Shown: positions 16,214 to 25,694, numbered from the stretch's first letter. The stretch is DNA of 35,000 nt from Alphaproteobacteria bacterium (GCA_002401455.1 NVTE01000014.1:1-35000), one strand, 5' to 3'. The notes: generated by a model from the letters alone, not told the origin. A program made the numbers and translations.

Positions 16214-18208
16214 ATGGACACTATACCAACCCCCAGTATGACAAGCATCATTAATATTAATGATGCGCTGAATAATCATGCAATTGTCGCCCATACGGAT
16301 GCCAAAGGTATCATCGTTAAAGTAAATTCAAAATTTTGCGAAATAACCGGATATTCTGAAAAAGAGTTGCTGGGTAAAACCCACGCCATTGTAAATTCTA
16401 GCGCTCATTCAGAAGAATTCTTCATTGATATGTGGAAAATAATTGGTGCCGGTAGAATATGGCAGGGTGAAATTTGCAACCGAAAAAAAGATGGCTCCCT
16501 TTATTGGCTCTATACGACCATAACTCCCGAATGGGATGCATGGGGCAAATTATCGGGTTATGTTGCCATAAGAACCGATGTGACCTCTGTTAAGTATGAG
16601 GGTGTCCTCAATGAGGCCCAGCAAGAGGCCACTCTTGCGATCCTGCAGGGAAAAAGTTTGTCAGAGGCTGTCCATAGTACCTTGAAAATACTTACTTATC
16701 TGGACCCTAAGCTGAAATTATCCGTGCTACAGTTGAAGAAGGGTAAATATTTACATCATTTATCTGCCATGGGGATACCTGAACCTTACCTTAAGGCCAT
16801 AAATGGTATCGAAATTGGCCCCTCGGTCGGGTCCTGCGGGACGGCGGCTCACCAGAAAACATTCGTCGGGGTCGATGACATCAATACCCATCCCCATTGG
16901 GTTAATTTTAAAGATCTGGCGGCAGAGTCCGGATTAGGGTCCTGTTGGTCGTTACCCATATTATCGGGGACGGGAAGAGTCTTCGGAACAATCGCGGTTT
17001 ATTCCGAGACCGCCCAGTCCGTGAATCGGTGTGTTTTGGGTCTCCTTGAAAGAGCTGCGCGGGCTTTGGCGGTGTTGTTTCTTTTTTCCGAAGAGCGTAA
17101 TCAATATCTTGACCAGAATATCAAGCTCAATAATATCATTCAGGCGTCTCCTCTTTGCATCCATGAAATTGACCTGGATGGAAAATTATTGTCGATGAAT
17201 TCCGCCGGGTTAAAAATGATGTCGGTCTCATCCGAAGATGATATCAAGGGCATCTATTACCCGGACTTGTCTTGCAAGGCACAAGAAAGAAAAAATACTG
17301 AAGAATTATTGCAAAAATCTCTTCAGGGTAGCTCTGAACATTTTGATTATGAAATGAAGGTTAAGGGCGAGAGCGTATACTATTCATCCTCCTTCTCCCC
17401 GATACGTAATTCAGATGGCGAGATTTATCGAATTTTAGGCATAACAGAGGATATCACAGCCCGGCAAAACAATTACCTCGCCCTGGAAAAGGCTAAGAAC
17501 TTGGCACAACAGGCCGATGACGCCAAAACTAGTTTTCTGTCCAACATGTCCCATGAATTACGCACCCCGCTCAATCATATTATCGGTTTTTCTGAAGTGC
17601 TTGAAATGACGGCACAGGACCCGGATTTGCTCGAAAGTGTCGGTTATATCAAACAGGGGGGGCATGATCTTCTGGATAAGATAAATAGCATTCTGGAATT
17701 GGTTGGGGAGAATGACAATAAGGGGTCCCCCCATGAGGTGATCAACATTGTTGATCTGGTTAACGGGGATTTTGTTGAATATTTTCACTCCCTGGCAAAC
17801 AGGTCGAACAGAAAATTCACTAAAAATATACCAGAGCAGGAAATTTATATCACTGCCGATGGTCTGGAGATAGTTTCTGCTTTCCATAAAATAGCAGAGA
17901 ATGCGATCCGGTTTTCTTTCGATGAAGATATTGTCGGCGTTAGTATCGTTGCTAATGAAGAGACGGTGACCATTGAAATTTTTGATACGGGGCCTGGCTT
18001 GCCGGATCATATATTATCAAGTAAACTTGACCCCTTCACCATTGGCGAGCAGATAACCACTAAAGTGACAGGGGGCATGGGTCTGGGGTTGCCGATTGCC
18101 AAAAAACTGTGTGTTCGAAATGGCGGTCATATTGAGCTAGAGTCCGAGATGGCTGTTGGGACAAAAGTTTCCTTTGTCTTTCCCCTCGTTCAACCCATGG
18201 CGGCTTAA
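16214..18208 (+). CDS. Hybrid-sensor-type histidine kinase, PAS-GAF-PAS-HisKA-HATPase
   Basis: 664 residues from ATG 16214; a GTG at 16199 would add five residues, and neither start has a strong ribosome binding site. Domains in order: PAS (about 20-125, with GYSEKELLGKTH and an Aer-like YWLYTTITP), GAF (about 145-290, with VGSCGTAAH and SCWSLPI), a second PAS (about 310-420, ending ILGITEDITAR), then HisKA with SFLSNMSHELRTPLNHIIGF (phospho-acceptor His447). The ATPase domain has IAENAIRFS, DTGPGLP and GGMGLGLPIAKKL. No membrane helix and no receiver domain, so it is a cytoplasmic sensor kinase. No response regulator is adjacent. The gene is AT-rich like its upstream neighbours. It follows the receptor by 83 bases and may share its transcript. 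Confidence 0.9.
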   Translation: MDTIPTPSMTSIININDALNNHAIVAHTDAKGIIVKVNSKFCEITGYSEKELLGKTHAIVNSSAHSEEFFIDMWKIIGAGRIWQGEICNRKKDGSLYWLYTTITPEWDAWGKLSGYVAIRTDVTSVKYEGVLNEAQQEATLAILQGKSLSEAVHSTLKILTYLDPKLKLSVLQLKKGKYLHHLSAMGIPEPYLKAINGIEIGPSVGSCGTAAHQKTFVGVDDINTHPHWVNFKDLAAESGLGSCWSLPILSGTGRVFGTIAVYSETAQSVNRCVLGLLERAARALAVLFLFSEERNQYLDQNIKLNNIIQASPLCIHEIDLDGKLLSMNSAGLKMMSVSSEDDIKGIYYPDLSCKAQERKNTEELLQKSLQGSSEHFDYEMKVKGESVYYSSSFSPIRNSDGEIYRILGITEDITARQNNYLALEKAKNLAQQADDAKTSFLSNMSHELRTPLNHIIGFSEVLEMTAQDPDLLESVGYIKQGGHDLLDKINSILELVGENDNKGSPHEVINIVDLVNGDFVEYFHSLANRSNRKFTKNIPEQEIYITADGLEIVSAFHKIAENAIRFSFDEDIVGVSIVANEETVTIEIFDTGPGLPDHILSSKLDPFTIGEQITTKVTGGMGLGLPIAKKLCVRNGGHIELESEMAVGTKVSFVFPLVQPMAA

Positions 18209-18325
18209 CGGCCCTGCAAGGACAAGCCAGATCCAAAGATAGTGTCTTAAAGACATAAATATCCTTGCCTAGTGGCCCTAAATCTCCTTAGACTGTTTTC
18301 TTAAAAACAAAAGAGGGGTCTATCT

Positions 18326-21300
18326 GTGTCCGGGAGTTTGTTTCATCTGCTGAAAACCAGGCGGTTTGCACCGTTGTTTGTCACCCAATTCCTGGGGGCG
18401 TTCAATGACAATGTGTTCAAGAATGCCCTGGTCTTCCTGATCACCTATAAAATTGCCATTGATCAGGGCTGGGATAATGTACAGGTGATCGTACCGCTAG
18501 CGGGCGGCATATTCATCGCGCCGTTCTTTATTTTCTCGTCCCTGGCCGGGCAATTGTCGGACAAGCTGGAGAAATCCCGCCTGATCAGGATAATTAAATT
18601 TGCCGAAATCCTGCTGATGGGGCTGGCCTCTTACGGGTTCTATAGTGAGAATGTCACCGTCATGATGGCGACGCTTTTCCTGATGGGTACCCAGTCGACG
18701 TTCTTCGGCCCCCTGAAATACAGCATCCTGCCCGAACATCTTCACCGTGATGAACTGATCGGCGGCAATGCCCTGATTGAGATGGGCACCTTTCTGTCGA
18801 TCATTCTGGGGCTGATTGTCGGCGGAGTCCTGATCCTGACGGACAGTGGTCCGGTGATCATATCGGTAACCGTGCTGACGGTGGCCATCGGCGGTTTTGT
18901 CGCCAGCTTCTCAATTCCGAAAACCATTCCTGTGGCCCGGGACCTGAAAATCAATTTCAATATTATCCAGGAAACCCTGCATATCGTTGGAGAATCGCGC
19001 AAGGACTGGCGGATATTCATGTCGATCATGGGCATTTCCTGGTTCTGGTTTTTTGGCCTGACCTTTCTGGCCCAGTTTCCAACCTTCAGCCGGGAGGTTA
19101 TCGGCGCGGACGAGGGGGTCGGGACCCTGTTCAACTGCGCCTTCTCCATCGGTATTGGCCTGGGGTCTTACCTCTGTGACCGGCTGCTCAAGGGCCAGAT
19201 TCACGCGGTTTATGTGCCGGGGGCGGCGATCCTGATGACCCTGTTCAGTGTCGACATCTATTTTGCCAGTCAGAACTTCGTCGGGGCCAATGGCGCTGAG
19301 CTGATGAATGTCGGTCAGTTCCTGTCCCACCTGGGCAATATCCGGATTCTGCTGGATATGGTGCTGATCGCGGTTTGTGGCGGGGTTTATATCGTGCCGC
19401 TCTATGCCATTGTCCAGTCGCGCAGCGCCCCGGCCGAACGCTCGCGCATGATCGCCAGTACCAACATCATCAATTCCCTGTTCATGACGGTATCCGCCGG
19501 CGGCAGTGCGTTTCTGATCAGCAGCGGCTTTACCATCCCCGAGGTCTTCCTGACCGTGGCGATCATGAATGCTTTTGTCGCGATCTATATCTGCAAACTG
19601 CTGCCGGAGGAACTTGTGAGGTCCATTACCCGGACCCTGTTCCGTCTGCTGTATCGGGTCGAGGTTCATGGGCTAGAGCATTATCGTGCGGTCGGGAAAA
19701 AGACCGTGATTGTTGCCAACCATACCTCTTATCTGGATGGGGCTTTGCTGGGGGCTTTCCTGCCCCATAAAATGACCTTTGCCATTAATACCTATATTGC
19801 CCAGAAATGGTGGGTGAAGCCAGCCTATGCCTTCATCAATCTGCTGCCCCTTGATCCCAGCAATCCCATGGCGGCGAAAAGTATGATTGATGAGGTGAAA
19901 AAAGGCCGCAAAGTTGTCATCTTCCCCGAGGGACGGGTGACGGTCACAGGCTCGCTGATGAAAATCTATGAGGGGCCGGGGGCGATCGCCAACCTGTCGG
20001 GGGCGCCGATCCTGCCGATCAAGATTGAGGGGGCGCAGTTCTCGCCCTTCTCGCGGCTGAAGGGCAAGTTACGCATTCGCCTGTTCCCGAAAATCACCAT
20101 CACCATTCTGCCACCGGTGGATATGACCCTGTCGTCCACCTTCACCGGCAAGGAAAAGCGGCGCATTCTCGGCGAAAAGCTCTATACCGTGATGTCAGAC
20201 ATGATGTTCCAGACCAGTGACCGGCAAAAGACCCTGTTTCAGTCCCTGCTCGATTGCCGGATGACCCACGGCGGCAATGACGGCATTCTCGAGGATGTGG
20301 AACGCAATCCCATGTCCTATAACAAACTGATCTTAAGCTGTTTTGTTCTCGGCCGTCATCTGGCCCGGCGATCGGTGGCCCGGGAAACCCTCGGCGTGAT
20401 GTTGCCCAATACCAACGGCTGTGTCGTCACCTTCTTTGCCCTGCAGCTTTATGGCCGGGTGCCGGCGATGCTGAATTATTCGGCTGGGCTGGCCAATATC
20501 AAAGTTGCCTGTACGGCGGCGCAAGTTACAAAAGTTCTGACCAGCCGCCGCTTCATCGCGGTCGCCGGCCTGCAAGAGATAATTGACGGACTGGAGGCCC
20601 AGGTGGAGGTTGTCTATCTGGAGGACTTGAGGCAGGAAATTGGCCTGGTCTCCAAGGTATATGGCATGATAGCCAGCCGGTTCCCGGGATTTTTCTATGG
20701 CCAGCTGGTGCCGGACAGAAATCCAGACGATACCGCAGTGGTGTTGTTCACTTCAGGCTCCGAAGGGGCGCCCAAAGGGGTGGCGCTCAGTCATGTCAAC
20801 CTGCAGGCTAACCGGTATCAGATTGCGGCCCGGGTCGATTTTAATCCGTCGGATATTGTCTTTAACGCCCTGCCGATCTTTCATTGTTTTGGCCTGACCG
20901 GCGGCCTTCTGCTGCCGCTGCTGGCGGGACTGAAGACTTTTCTCTATCCCTCGCCCCTGCATTATAAAATTGTGCCGGAGCTGGTCTATGACAGCAACGC
21001 CACCATCATGTTTGGCACCGATACCTTCCTGACCGGCTATGCCCGCTTTGCCAATGCTTATGATTTCTACAGCATGCGCTATATCTTTGCCGGGGCTGAG
21101 CGGCTGAAGCCTGAAACCAAGCTGGCTTGGGCCGAGAAATTTGGCGTCCGGGTATTTGAAGGCTACGGCGCCACGGAAACAGCCCCGGTGATTGCGGTCA
21201 ATACCCCGATGCATAACCGGCAGGGCTCGGTCGGCAAGTTCCTGCCGGATATTGACCACCGCCTGATACCGGTGCCGGGCATCGCGGCTGGCGGCCGGCT

Positions 21301-21757
21301 GGTGGTGCGCGGCCCCAATGTGATGAAGGGCTATCTGCTGCAGGATAATCCGGGGGTGCTGATCCCGCCGCCCGATGGCTGGTATGACACCGGTGATATT
21401 GTTGAGGTCGATGATGAGGGCTATGTCACCATTACCGGCCGGGCGAAACGCTTTGCCAAGATCGCTGGCGAGATGGTGTCGCTGACAGCGGTGGAGGCGG
21501 TGACCGCCAGCCTATGGCCGGATAACCTCCATGCGGCGGTGTCGGTCCCCGATGAGAAGAAGGGCGAGCAGGTGATCCTGGTTACCGACTGCAAGCAGGC
21601 CGAGCGGACGGATATATCCCAACAGATCAAGAGCCAGGGCCTGCCTGACCTGATGCTGCCGAAAGTGATTCTGAAAGTGGACCAGATGCCGGTCCTGGCC
21701 ACGGGCAAGATCGACCATATGGGCGTCAGCCGCCTGGTGGACGGTAAACTGTTGTGA
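18326..21757 (+). CDS. aas: Aas: LplT-like transporter + acyltransferase + acyl-ACP synthetase fusion
   Basis: 1143 residues. The GTG start at 18326 follows AGAGGGG by about eight bases. Residues 1-420 are a major-facilitator domain of the LplT type (FLGAFNDNVFKNAL; about 12 helices) that would flip lysophospholipid inward. Residues about 435-640 are a PlsC acyltransferase with NHTSYLD (His466 and Asp471, the HX4D pair) and FPEGR near 533. Residues about 650-1143 are an AMP-forming acyl-ACP synthetase with TSGSEGAPKG near 809, GYGATE, and YDTGDIVEVDDEGYVTITGR. In E. coli the transporter (LplT) and Aas are separate proteins; here one inner-membrane polypeptide does uptake and re-acylation of lysophosphatidylethanolamine. 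The fusion is common in Proteobacteria. Downstream it converges on the cupredoxin gene, with the stop codons adjacent. Confidence 0.93.
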   Translation: MSGSLFHLLKTRRFAPLFVTQFLGAFNDNVFKNALVFLITYKIAIDQGWDNVQVIVPLAGGIFIAPFFIFSSLAGQLSDKLEKSRLIRIIKFAEILLMGLASYGFYSENVTVMMATLFLMGTQSTFFGPLKYSILPEHLHRDELIGGNALIEMGTFLSIILGLIVGGVLILTDSGPVIISVTVLTVAIGGFVASFSIPKTIPVARDLKINFNIIQETLHIVGESRKDWRIFMSIMGISWFWFFGLTFLAQFPTFSREVIGADEGVGTLFNCAFSIGIGLGSYLCDRLLKGQIHAVYVPGAAILMTLFSVDIYFASQNFVGANGAELMNVGQFLSHLGNIRILLDMVLIAVCGGVYIVPLYAIVQSRSAPAERSRMIASTNIINSLFMTVSAGGSAFLISSGFTIPEVFLTVAIMNAFVAIYICKLLPEELVRSITRTLFRLLYRVEVHGLEHYRAVGKKTVIVANHTSYLDGALLGAFLPHKMTFAINTYIAQKWWVKPAYAFINLLPLDPSNPMAAKSMIDEVKKGRKVVIFPEGRVTVTGSLMKIYEGPGAIANLSGAPILPIKIEGAQFSPFSRLKGKLRIRLFPKITITILPPVDMTLSSTFTGKEKRRILGEKLYTVMSDMMFQTSDRQKTLFQSLLDCRMTHGGNDGILEDVERNPMSYNKLILSCFVLGRHLARRSVARETLGVMLPNTNGCVVTFFALQLYGRVPAMLNYSAGLANIKVACTAAQVTKVLTSRRFIAVAGLQEIIDGLEAQVEVVYLEDLRQEIGLVSKVYGMIASRFPGFFYGQLVPDRNPDDTAVVLFTSGSEGAPKGVALSHVNLQANRYQIAARVDFNPSDIVFNALPIFHCFGLTGGLLLPLLAGLKTFLYPSPLHYKIVPELVYDSNATIMFGTDTFLTGYARFANAYDFYSMRYIFAGAERLKPETKLAWAEKFGVRVFEGYGATETAPVIAVNTPMHNRQGSVGKFLPDIDHRLIPVPGIAAGGRLVVRGPNVMKGYLLQDNPGVLIPPPDGWYDTGDIVEVDDEGYVTITGRAKRFAKIAGEMVSLTAVEAVTASLWPDNLHAAVSVPDEKKGEQVILVTDCKQAERTDISQQIKSQGLPDLMLPKVILKVDQMPVLATGKIDHMGVSRLVDGKLL

Positions 21758-22084
21758 TTATTTCACGGTGACGGTGCCGAGCATTTTGGGGTGGGGGCCG
21801 CAGCGGTAGGGGAAGGTGCCCGTTCCGTCAAATGTCTGGGTGAAGCTTTCGCCGGGGAAGAAATAATCGGATTCGACCCCGCCGCTGTCCTCAAACCAGA
21901 CACTGTGATACTGGCGTTTTTCCTTGTTGACCCAGATGATACTGTCGCCCTTGTTGAGGGTGACCTCGGCCGGGATGAATGTGAACTTTACAATCTCAAC
22001 CTGGATGGTCTTCGGCTGCACCGTCGCTGTGCAGCCGCCAATTATAAAGATGCTCAAGGCAATCAGGAGATAGTGTGCTTTCAT
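21758..22084 (-). CDS. Cupredoxin lipoprotein (type 1 copper, plastocyanin/pseudoazurin-like)
   Basis: 108 residues from ATG 22084, one base after the stop of the multiheme cytochrome gene, so translation is coupled; a start at 22102 would overlap that gene. A signal peptide ends in lipobox IGGC (Cys18), so the protein is membrane-anchored in the periplasm. Type 1 copper ligands are His60 (QYHSVWF), Cys95, His98 and Met101 (RCGPHPKM). Small cupredoxins carry electrons to nitrite reductases, and being last in the nirS-cytochrome cluster it is a plausible donor to NirS. The lipid anchor is unusual for a soluble shuttle and suggests a fixed position near the membrane cytochrome. Confidence 0.88.
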   Translation of the reverse strand: MKAHYLLIALSIFIIGGCTATVQPKTIQVEIVKFTFIPAEVTLNKGDSIIWVNKEKRQYHSVWFEDSGGVESDYFFPGESFTQTFDGTGTFPYRCGPHPKMLGTVTVK

Positions 22085-22085
22085 C

Positions 22086-23867
22086 CTATTGCTTTTTGGC
22101 ATTCACTTCTGCCTCCTCATTGTCAAATCCAAGCTTGTAGCCCAGGGACACATGATGGAAACGGGAGTTGCTGTAATCATCATGAATGGCAAAGCCGAAG
22201 TTATAGACCTGATCCAGGGCGAGGGAGAGATCACCGGGCTGGTCAGAGCTGAGCTTGCGTTTCAGGATCAGGGACCAGGTTCCGGCCTTCAGGCTGGCTT
22301 CAAATTCGGTCCCCTGGCCGCCGGTCATGACCCGCTCGGCAAAGATATAACCATCTTCCGATAGCTGCTCGCCGGATTTATAGCGGATCAGATCAATAAA
22401 TTTACCAGCCTCCATCTCAGCTTTCAACGCATCCTCGTCTTTCAGCTTGTCCCAGCCGCCGCGCTTCTTGCCGCGCCGACCCCTGACTTCAATCTTGGAG
22501 CGGCTTTCCTTCAGGTATTTAGTTACTCCGCCGCTGAAATCCAGGCGGGCCGCAAAGGGGCTGGCGCTCAGGGTGTCGGCATTCGGGCTGTGGGGCATAT
22601 TTTTGGCGTCATGATGGCAACTGCTCCAACAGCCGGCGCGGTCAGCATATTCAACGTCATCGGTCGACAGCATGATCGCCAGCTTCATGGGGTTGTTGGG
22701 GTCCATCTTACCGCCGTCGACAAAGGGTACCGGCGCATGCTCGCCCTCGGCCCAGCTAAAGCGCATATAGAGATAGTCGCTATCGTGGGTCGCTTCGACG
22801 GTTACGGGAATGCTGCCGCGTTTGCCGGGGATCGGGCTGCTTTCAGCCTTCTCACCGGTGACCATTTTCTGGCCCATTTCGGCGGTTTCCTTGTCATGAC
22901 AGGTGACGCAGCGGTCATTGCCCTTGTCGAACGGCCGTGAGCCGCCGTGGTCCCGGCCATTAAGCACCCATTCGATGGAGGTTTCGCCCGGATAAAACAG
23001 GGTGATCTGACGGCTGGAGGCCTTGGCCCAGTCCACATTAATGGCGCTGGCTTTGGTGTCGCTGCCTTTGCCTTTCGTCCCAGATTTCTGGGCAGCTTGC
23101 TGGGCGAGGGCTTCTTCAACCGCAGCTGCGATGTGTTTGGCTTCGGTGGCTTTGGCTTCTGCTAGGGCGATTTTATCAGCTTCGGCGTCGGCGGCTTCTT
23201 TCAGGGTAACTCTCTTGAGGCCGGCGGCAAACATTTCCGGAATTTCCCGGATGAAATCAGGATTGGGTTTTTCCAGCTCTTCCAGCTCCTCATCGGTCAG
23301 CAGGTGGCGGACATTGTTATGGGCGATGCCTTTATGACAATCGATGCAGGTCTGACCGGTGGTGAAGGCGTTGAGATGCTGTTTCCGGGCGCGGGGCCGC
23401 TGAAATTCAGGGTTCATGGATTCAAAGTTATGGCAGTTGCGGCATTCCCGTGAGTCGGTCTTTTTCATGGTTGCCCAGACCCGTTTGGCCATGGACAGGC
23501 GGTGTGTGTCAAATTTCTCCGGGGTATCTATGGTGCCCAGGGCTTTGTGCAGCAGCTCATTGGAGGCCTGAATTTTACGGACCATCTTGTGAATCCAGGG
23601 GTCGGGTACATGGCAGTCAGGACAGCCGGCCCGAACGCCGGTCCGGTTGGCATAGTGAATGGTCGGTTTATATTCTTCATAGACATTTTCTTCCATCTCA
23701 TGGCAGCCGATACAGAATTCCATTGTATTGGTGGCTTCCATGGCCGTATTGAACCCGCCCCAGAAAATAATGCCGAAGACAAAGAAGGCAAAGGCACCGG
23801 CAATGGTGGTGCCAAGGATTAACTTGCGGCTAAAAAAACTTTTCTTATTCAATGGGGCTTGGGTCAT
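22086..23867 (-). CDS. NapC/NirT-type multiheme cytochrome c fused to an ethylbenzene-dehydrogenase-like haem domain
   Basis: 593 residues. One N-terminal membrane helix (about 15-38) precedes a NapC/NirT quinol-dehydrogenase domain with four CXXCH haem sites starting at Cys52, Cys82, Cys142 and Cys174. An Ala/Glu-rich helical linker (about 216-262) follows. The C-terminal part (about 285-585) has a fifth CXXCH at 320-324, a CX3CH (CWSSCHH, 413-418), and the fold pattern of ethylbenzene-dehydrogenase-related haem-binding domains (VEATHDSDYLYMRFSW, and an FAIHDD segment near the end). The NirT part would take electrons from the quinol pool to periplasmic acceptors such as NirS or the downstream cupredoxin. 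It lies 113 bases after nirS, with a terminator-like hairpin between. The N-terminal family is certain, the C-terminal family less so. Confidence 0.85.
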   Translation of the reverse strand: MTQAPLNKKSFFSRKLILGTTIAGAFAFFVFGIIFWGGFNTAMEATNTMEFCIGCHEMEENVYEEYKPTIHYANRTGVRAGCPDCHVPDPWIHKMVRKIQASNELLHKALGTIDTPEKFDTHRLSMAKRVWATMKKTDSRECRNCHNFESMNPEFQRPRARKQHLNAFTTGQTCIDCHKGIAHNNVRHLLTDEELEELEKPNPDFIREIPEMFAAGLKRVTLKEAADAEADKIALAEAKATEAKHIAAAVEEALAQQAAQKSGTKGKGSDTKASAINVDWAKASSRQITLFYPGETSIEWVLNGRDHGGSRPFDKGNDRCVTCHDKETAEMGQKMVTGEKAESSPIPGKRGSIPVTVEATHDSDYLYMRFSWAEGEHAPVPFVDGGKMDPNNPMKLAIMLSTDDVEYADRAGCWSSCHHDAKNMPHSPNADTLSASPFAARLDFSGGVTKYLKESRSKIEVRGRRGKKRGGWDKLKDEDALKAEMEAGKFIDLIRYKSGEQLSEDGYIFAERVMTGGQGTEFEASLKAGTWSLILKRKLSSDQPGDLSLALDQVYNFGFAIHDDYSNSRFHHVSLGYKLGFDNEEAEVNAKKQ

Positions 23868-23919
23868 TTTCAGGATGCTCTCAGAACGGGGATAAGAGAT
23901 AATAATAAATAAATAATTT

Positions 23920-23961
23920 TAAAAAAACATGCGGGCAGGACTAGTATTATGTCCCGCCCGC
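23920..23961 (-). terminator. Terminator or attenuator between nirS and the multiheme cytochrome gene
   Basis: On the minus strand 23961-23951 pairs with 23941-23931 over 11 bases with one G-U, around a 9-base loop. Seven T residues (23927-23921) follow three bases after the stem. This is a Rho-independent terminator shape 20 bases after the nirS stop. It would uncouple nirS levels from the downstream cytochrome, or allow partial read-through. Confidence 0.82.
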
Positions 23962-23980
23962 TTGTTGGTTACAGTATGTC

Positions 23981-25612
23981 TTAGGTTACGTGGTTTACCC
24001 GGATAAAGACATTGAACTTACCAGTTGGTGTGGTCAGGCCTTTGATGCGTTTGATCTCTTTCAGAGTCTTGGCATCATAGACAACGATCTCACCGGTTGG
24101 GTTGCTGGCATCTTTACGGTTCCAGACAGAAACCCATACTTCAGTACCATCCTGGTTGAATTCCATGTGCAGAGCGACTTTGCCGGGTTCTGTGGTCACA
24201 CGGATAGTCTTGATGATTTCACGAGTTTCCTTGTCGATTACCTGAACAGATTGCTGAATTTCTGGTTCTGGGTGTTTCAACTGATCGGCCCAGACATATT
24301 TGCTGTTTGGGTGGGTCCGGATGAAGGCACCGGCACCATCAGTTTCAACTTCATAACACAGTTTCCAGGCCTGGTCAGGATGGCCCACTGGGTCATTGCC
24401 CCAGACAGAAACCATGCCTTCGCCAAGGTGGGTTGTGCCGCCCACAGGGCCACATTTTGAATCAATCCAGTTGGCACCAGGCCCAGGATGCGGCTTGGAG
24501 GCGGTGTTGATGATTTTTTCAAGTTTGCGGGTCTTAGTATCAATGATTACCATCTTGTTTTCGGCATTCGCTGCAATCTGGAAATACCGACCAGTTTTGT
24601 CGAAGAAGCCATCGTGGAGGTATTTGGCAGTATCCATGGTATCAATACGAAGGTTATCAATATCGCTATAGTCCACCTGCCACATCTGGCCCAGTTCCTT
24701 CACGGCAACCAGGAAGGTTGGCTCATGTGGTGTGGTATAGATGGCGGCCACACGGGCTTCGTTGACAAATTCACCGTCCACATTAACACCACGTGTTGAA
24801 ACCACTTTCAGGGGCTCCATGGTTTCCGCATCTATAATCACGAAATGGGGCGGCCAGTATCCACCACCGATGACATATTTGCCATCGCCGGAAACCGCAA
24901 CATCGCGGGCGTCATAAGCCATCTGTACTTCCGCAACCAGCATTTTATCCGGTGTTTGCCACAGGTCGATTTTGGTCATTTTACCATCACGGCCCTGAGT
25001 ATACCAGAAGCGGCCAGGGACATCTTTGGGTTTATCTGTACTGTGATGCTCTGTTGTTTTGAGCACATGCACCGCATAACCGGTATCGATGTGAGTGATG
25101 ATTTCTTTGGTGTCACCGTCAATGATCGCCACTTTGCCGGCATCACGTTCAATCACGATGAAGAAGTTTTGCCAATTGCGGTCATGCATCGGTTTTGTCG
25201 GATAATCCTTGGGTTCCACAAAGACTTTGTGACGTTCTTTCATCAGGGCCAGGGACATTTCCGGGGGAATTGGGGGCTCAAGCTGGATATAGGTGGCCAG
25301 CAGGGAGATTTCTTCCTTGGAGAAGATATCATCAAAGTTGTTCATCCCGCCTTCGGTTCCGAAGGTCAGAATTTTTTCCAGGCGGACCTGGCCCAGTTTT
25401 TTAGTGGCATCAGGCAACAGGCTTTTACCGGTTGCGCCTTTACGCAGGACACCATGACAGCCAGCGCACCGCTGAAAGTACATGGACTTTGCTTTATCGA
25501 AGTCTGCTTCTGACAGGCTTGGCTCAGCTGCTGAAGAATTCACACTGAACCCTGCTGTTAATAGCCCGACCGCAAGCCCTAAAGCTGGGAGGGTTAATTT
25601 AGATAATTTCAT
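23981..25612 (-). CDS. nirS: Cytochrome cd1 nitrite reductase NirS
   Basis: 543 residues with a signal peptide cleaved near residue 28 (SSA-AE), so periplasmic. The N-terminal cytochrome c domain has CAGCH (49-53). The C-terminal eight-bladed haem d1 domain keeps the axial His182 (TGYAVH) and both active-site histidines, His333 (YLHDGFFD) and His375 (KPHPGPGAN). NirS reduces nitrite to nitric oxide, the defining step of denitrification. Right after His182 the sequence has a short insertion (TTEHHSTDKPKDVPGRF) compared with the Pseudomonas enzyme as I remember it. AGAGGA precedes ATG 25612 by about eight bases, and an FNR-type promoter lies further up. Haem d1 synthesis genes (nirE, nirJ, nirDLGH, nirF) and nirC are not in the window. 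Confidence 0.97.
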   Translation of the reverse strand: MKLSKLTLPALGLAVGLLTAGFSVNSSAAEPSLSEADFDKAKSMYFQRCAGCHGVLRKGATGKSLLPDATKKLGQVRLEKILTFGTEGGMNNFDDIFSKEEISLLATYIQLEPPIPPEMSLALMKERHKVFVEPKDYPTKPMHDRNWQNFFIVIERDAGKVAIIDGDTKEIITHIDTGYAVHVLKTTEHHSTDKPKDVPGRFWYTQGRDGKMTKIDLWQTPDKMLVAEVQMAYDARDVAVSGDGKYVIGGGYWPPHFVIIDAETMEPLKVVSTRGVNVDGEFVNEARVAAIYTTPHEPTFLVAVKELGQMWQVDYSDIDNLRIDTMDTAKYLHDGFFDKTGRYFQIAANAENKMVIIDTKTRKLEKIINTASKPHPGPGANWIDSKCGPVGGTTHLGEGMVSVWGNDPVGHPDQAWKLCYEVETDGAGAFIRTHPNSKYVWADQLKHPEPEIQQSVQVIDKETREIIKTIRVTTEPGKVALHMEFNQDGTEVWVSVWNRKDASNPTGEIVVYDAKTLKEIKRIKGLTTPTGKFNVFIRVNHVT

Positions 25613-25694
25613 TTTCCGTTTCCTCTTTTTGGCATGTGAAACCTAATATGGACCGTCTTAAAATCTAATGACTTTAATGATGTATCCAAAATGA

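Noticed and set aside
18911-19669. Minus-strand open frame of 252 codons inside aas
   Set aside because: It is antisense to the transporter domain of Aas and has no recognisable motif.
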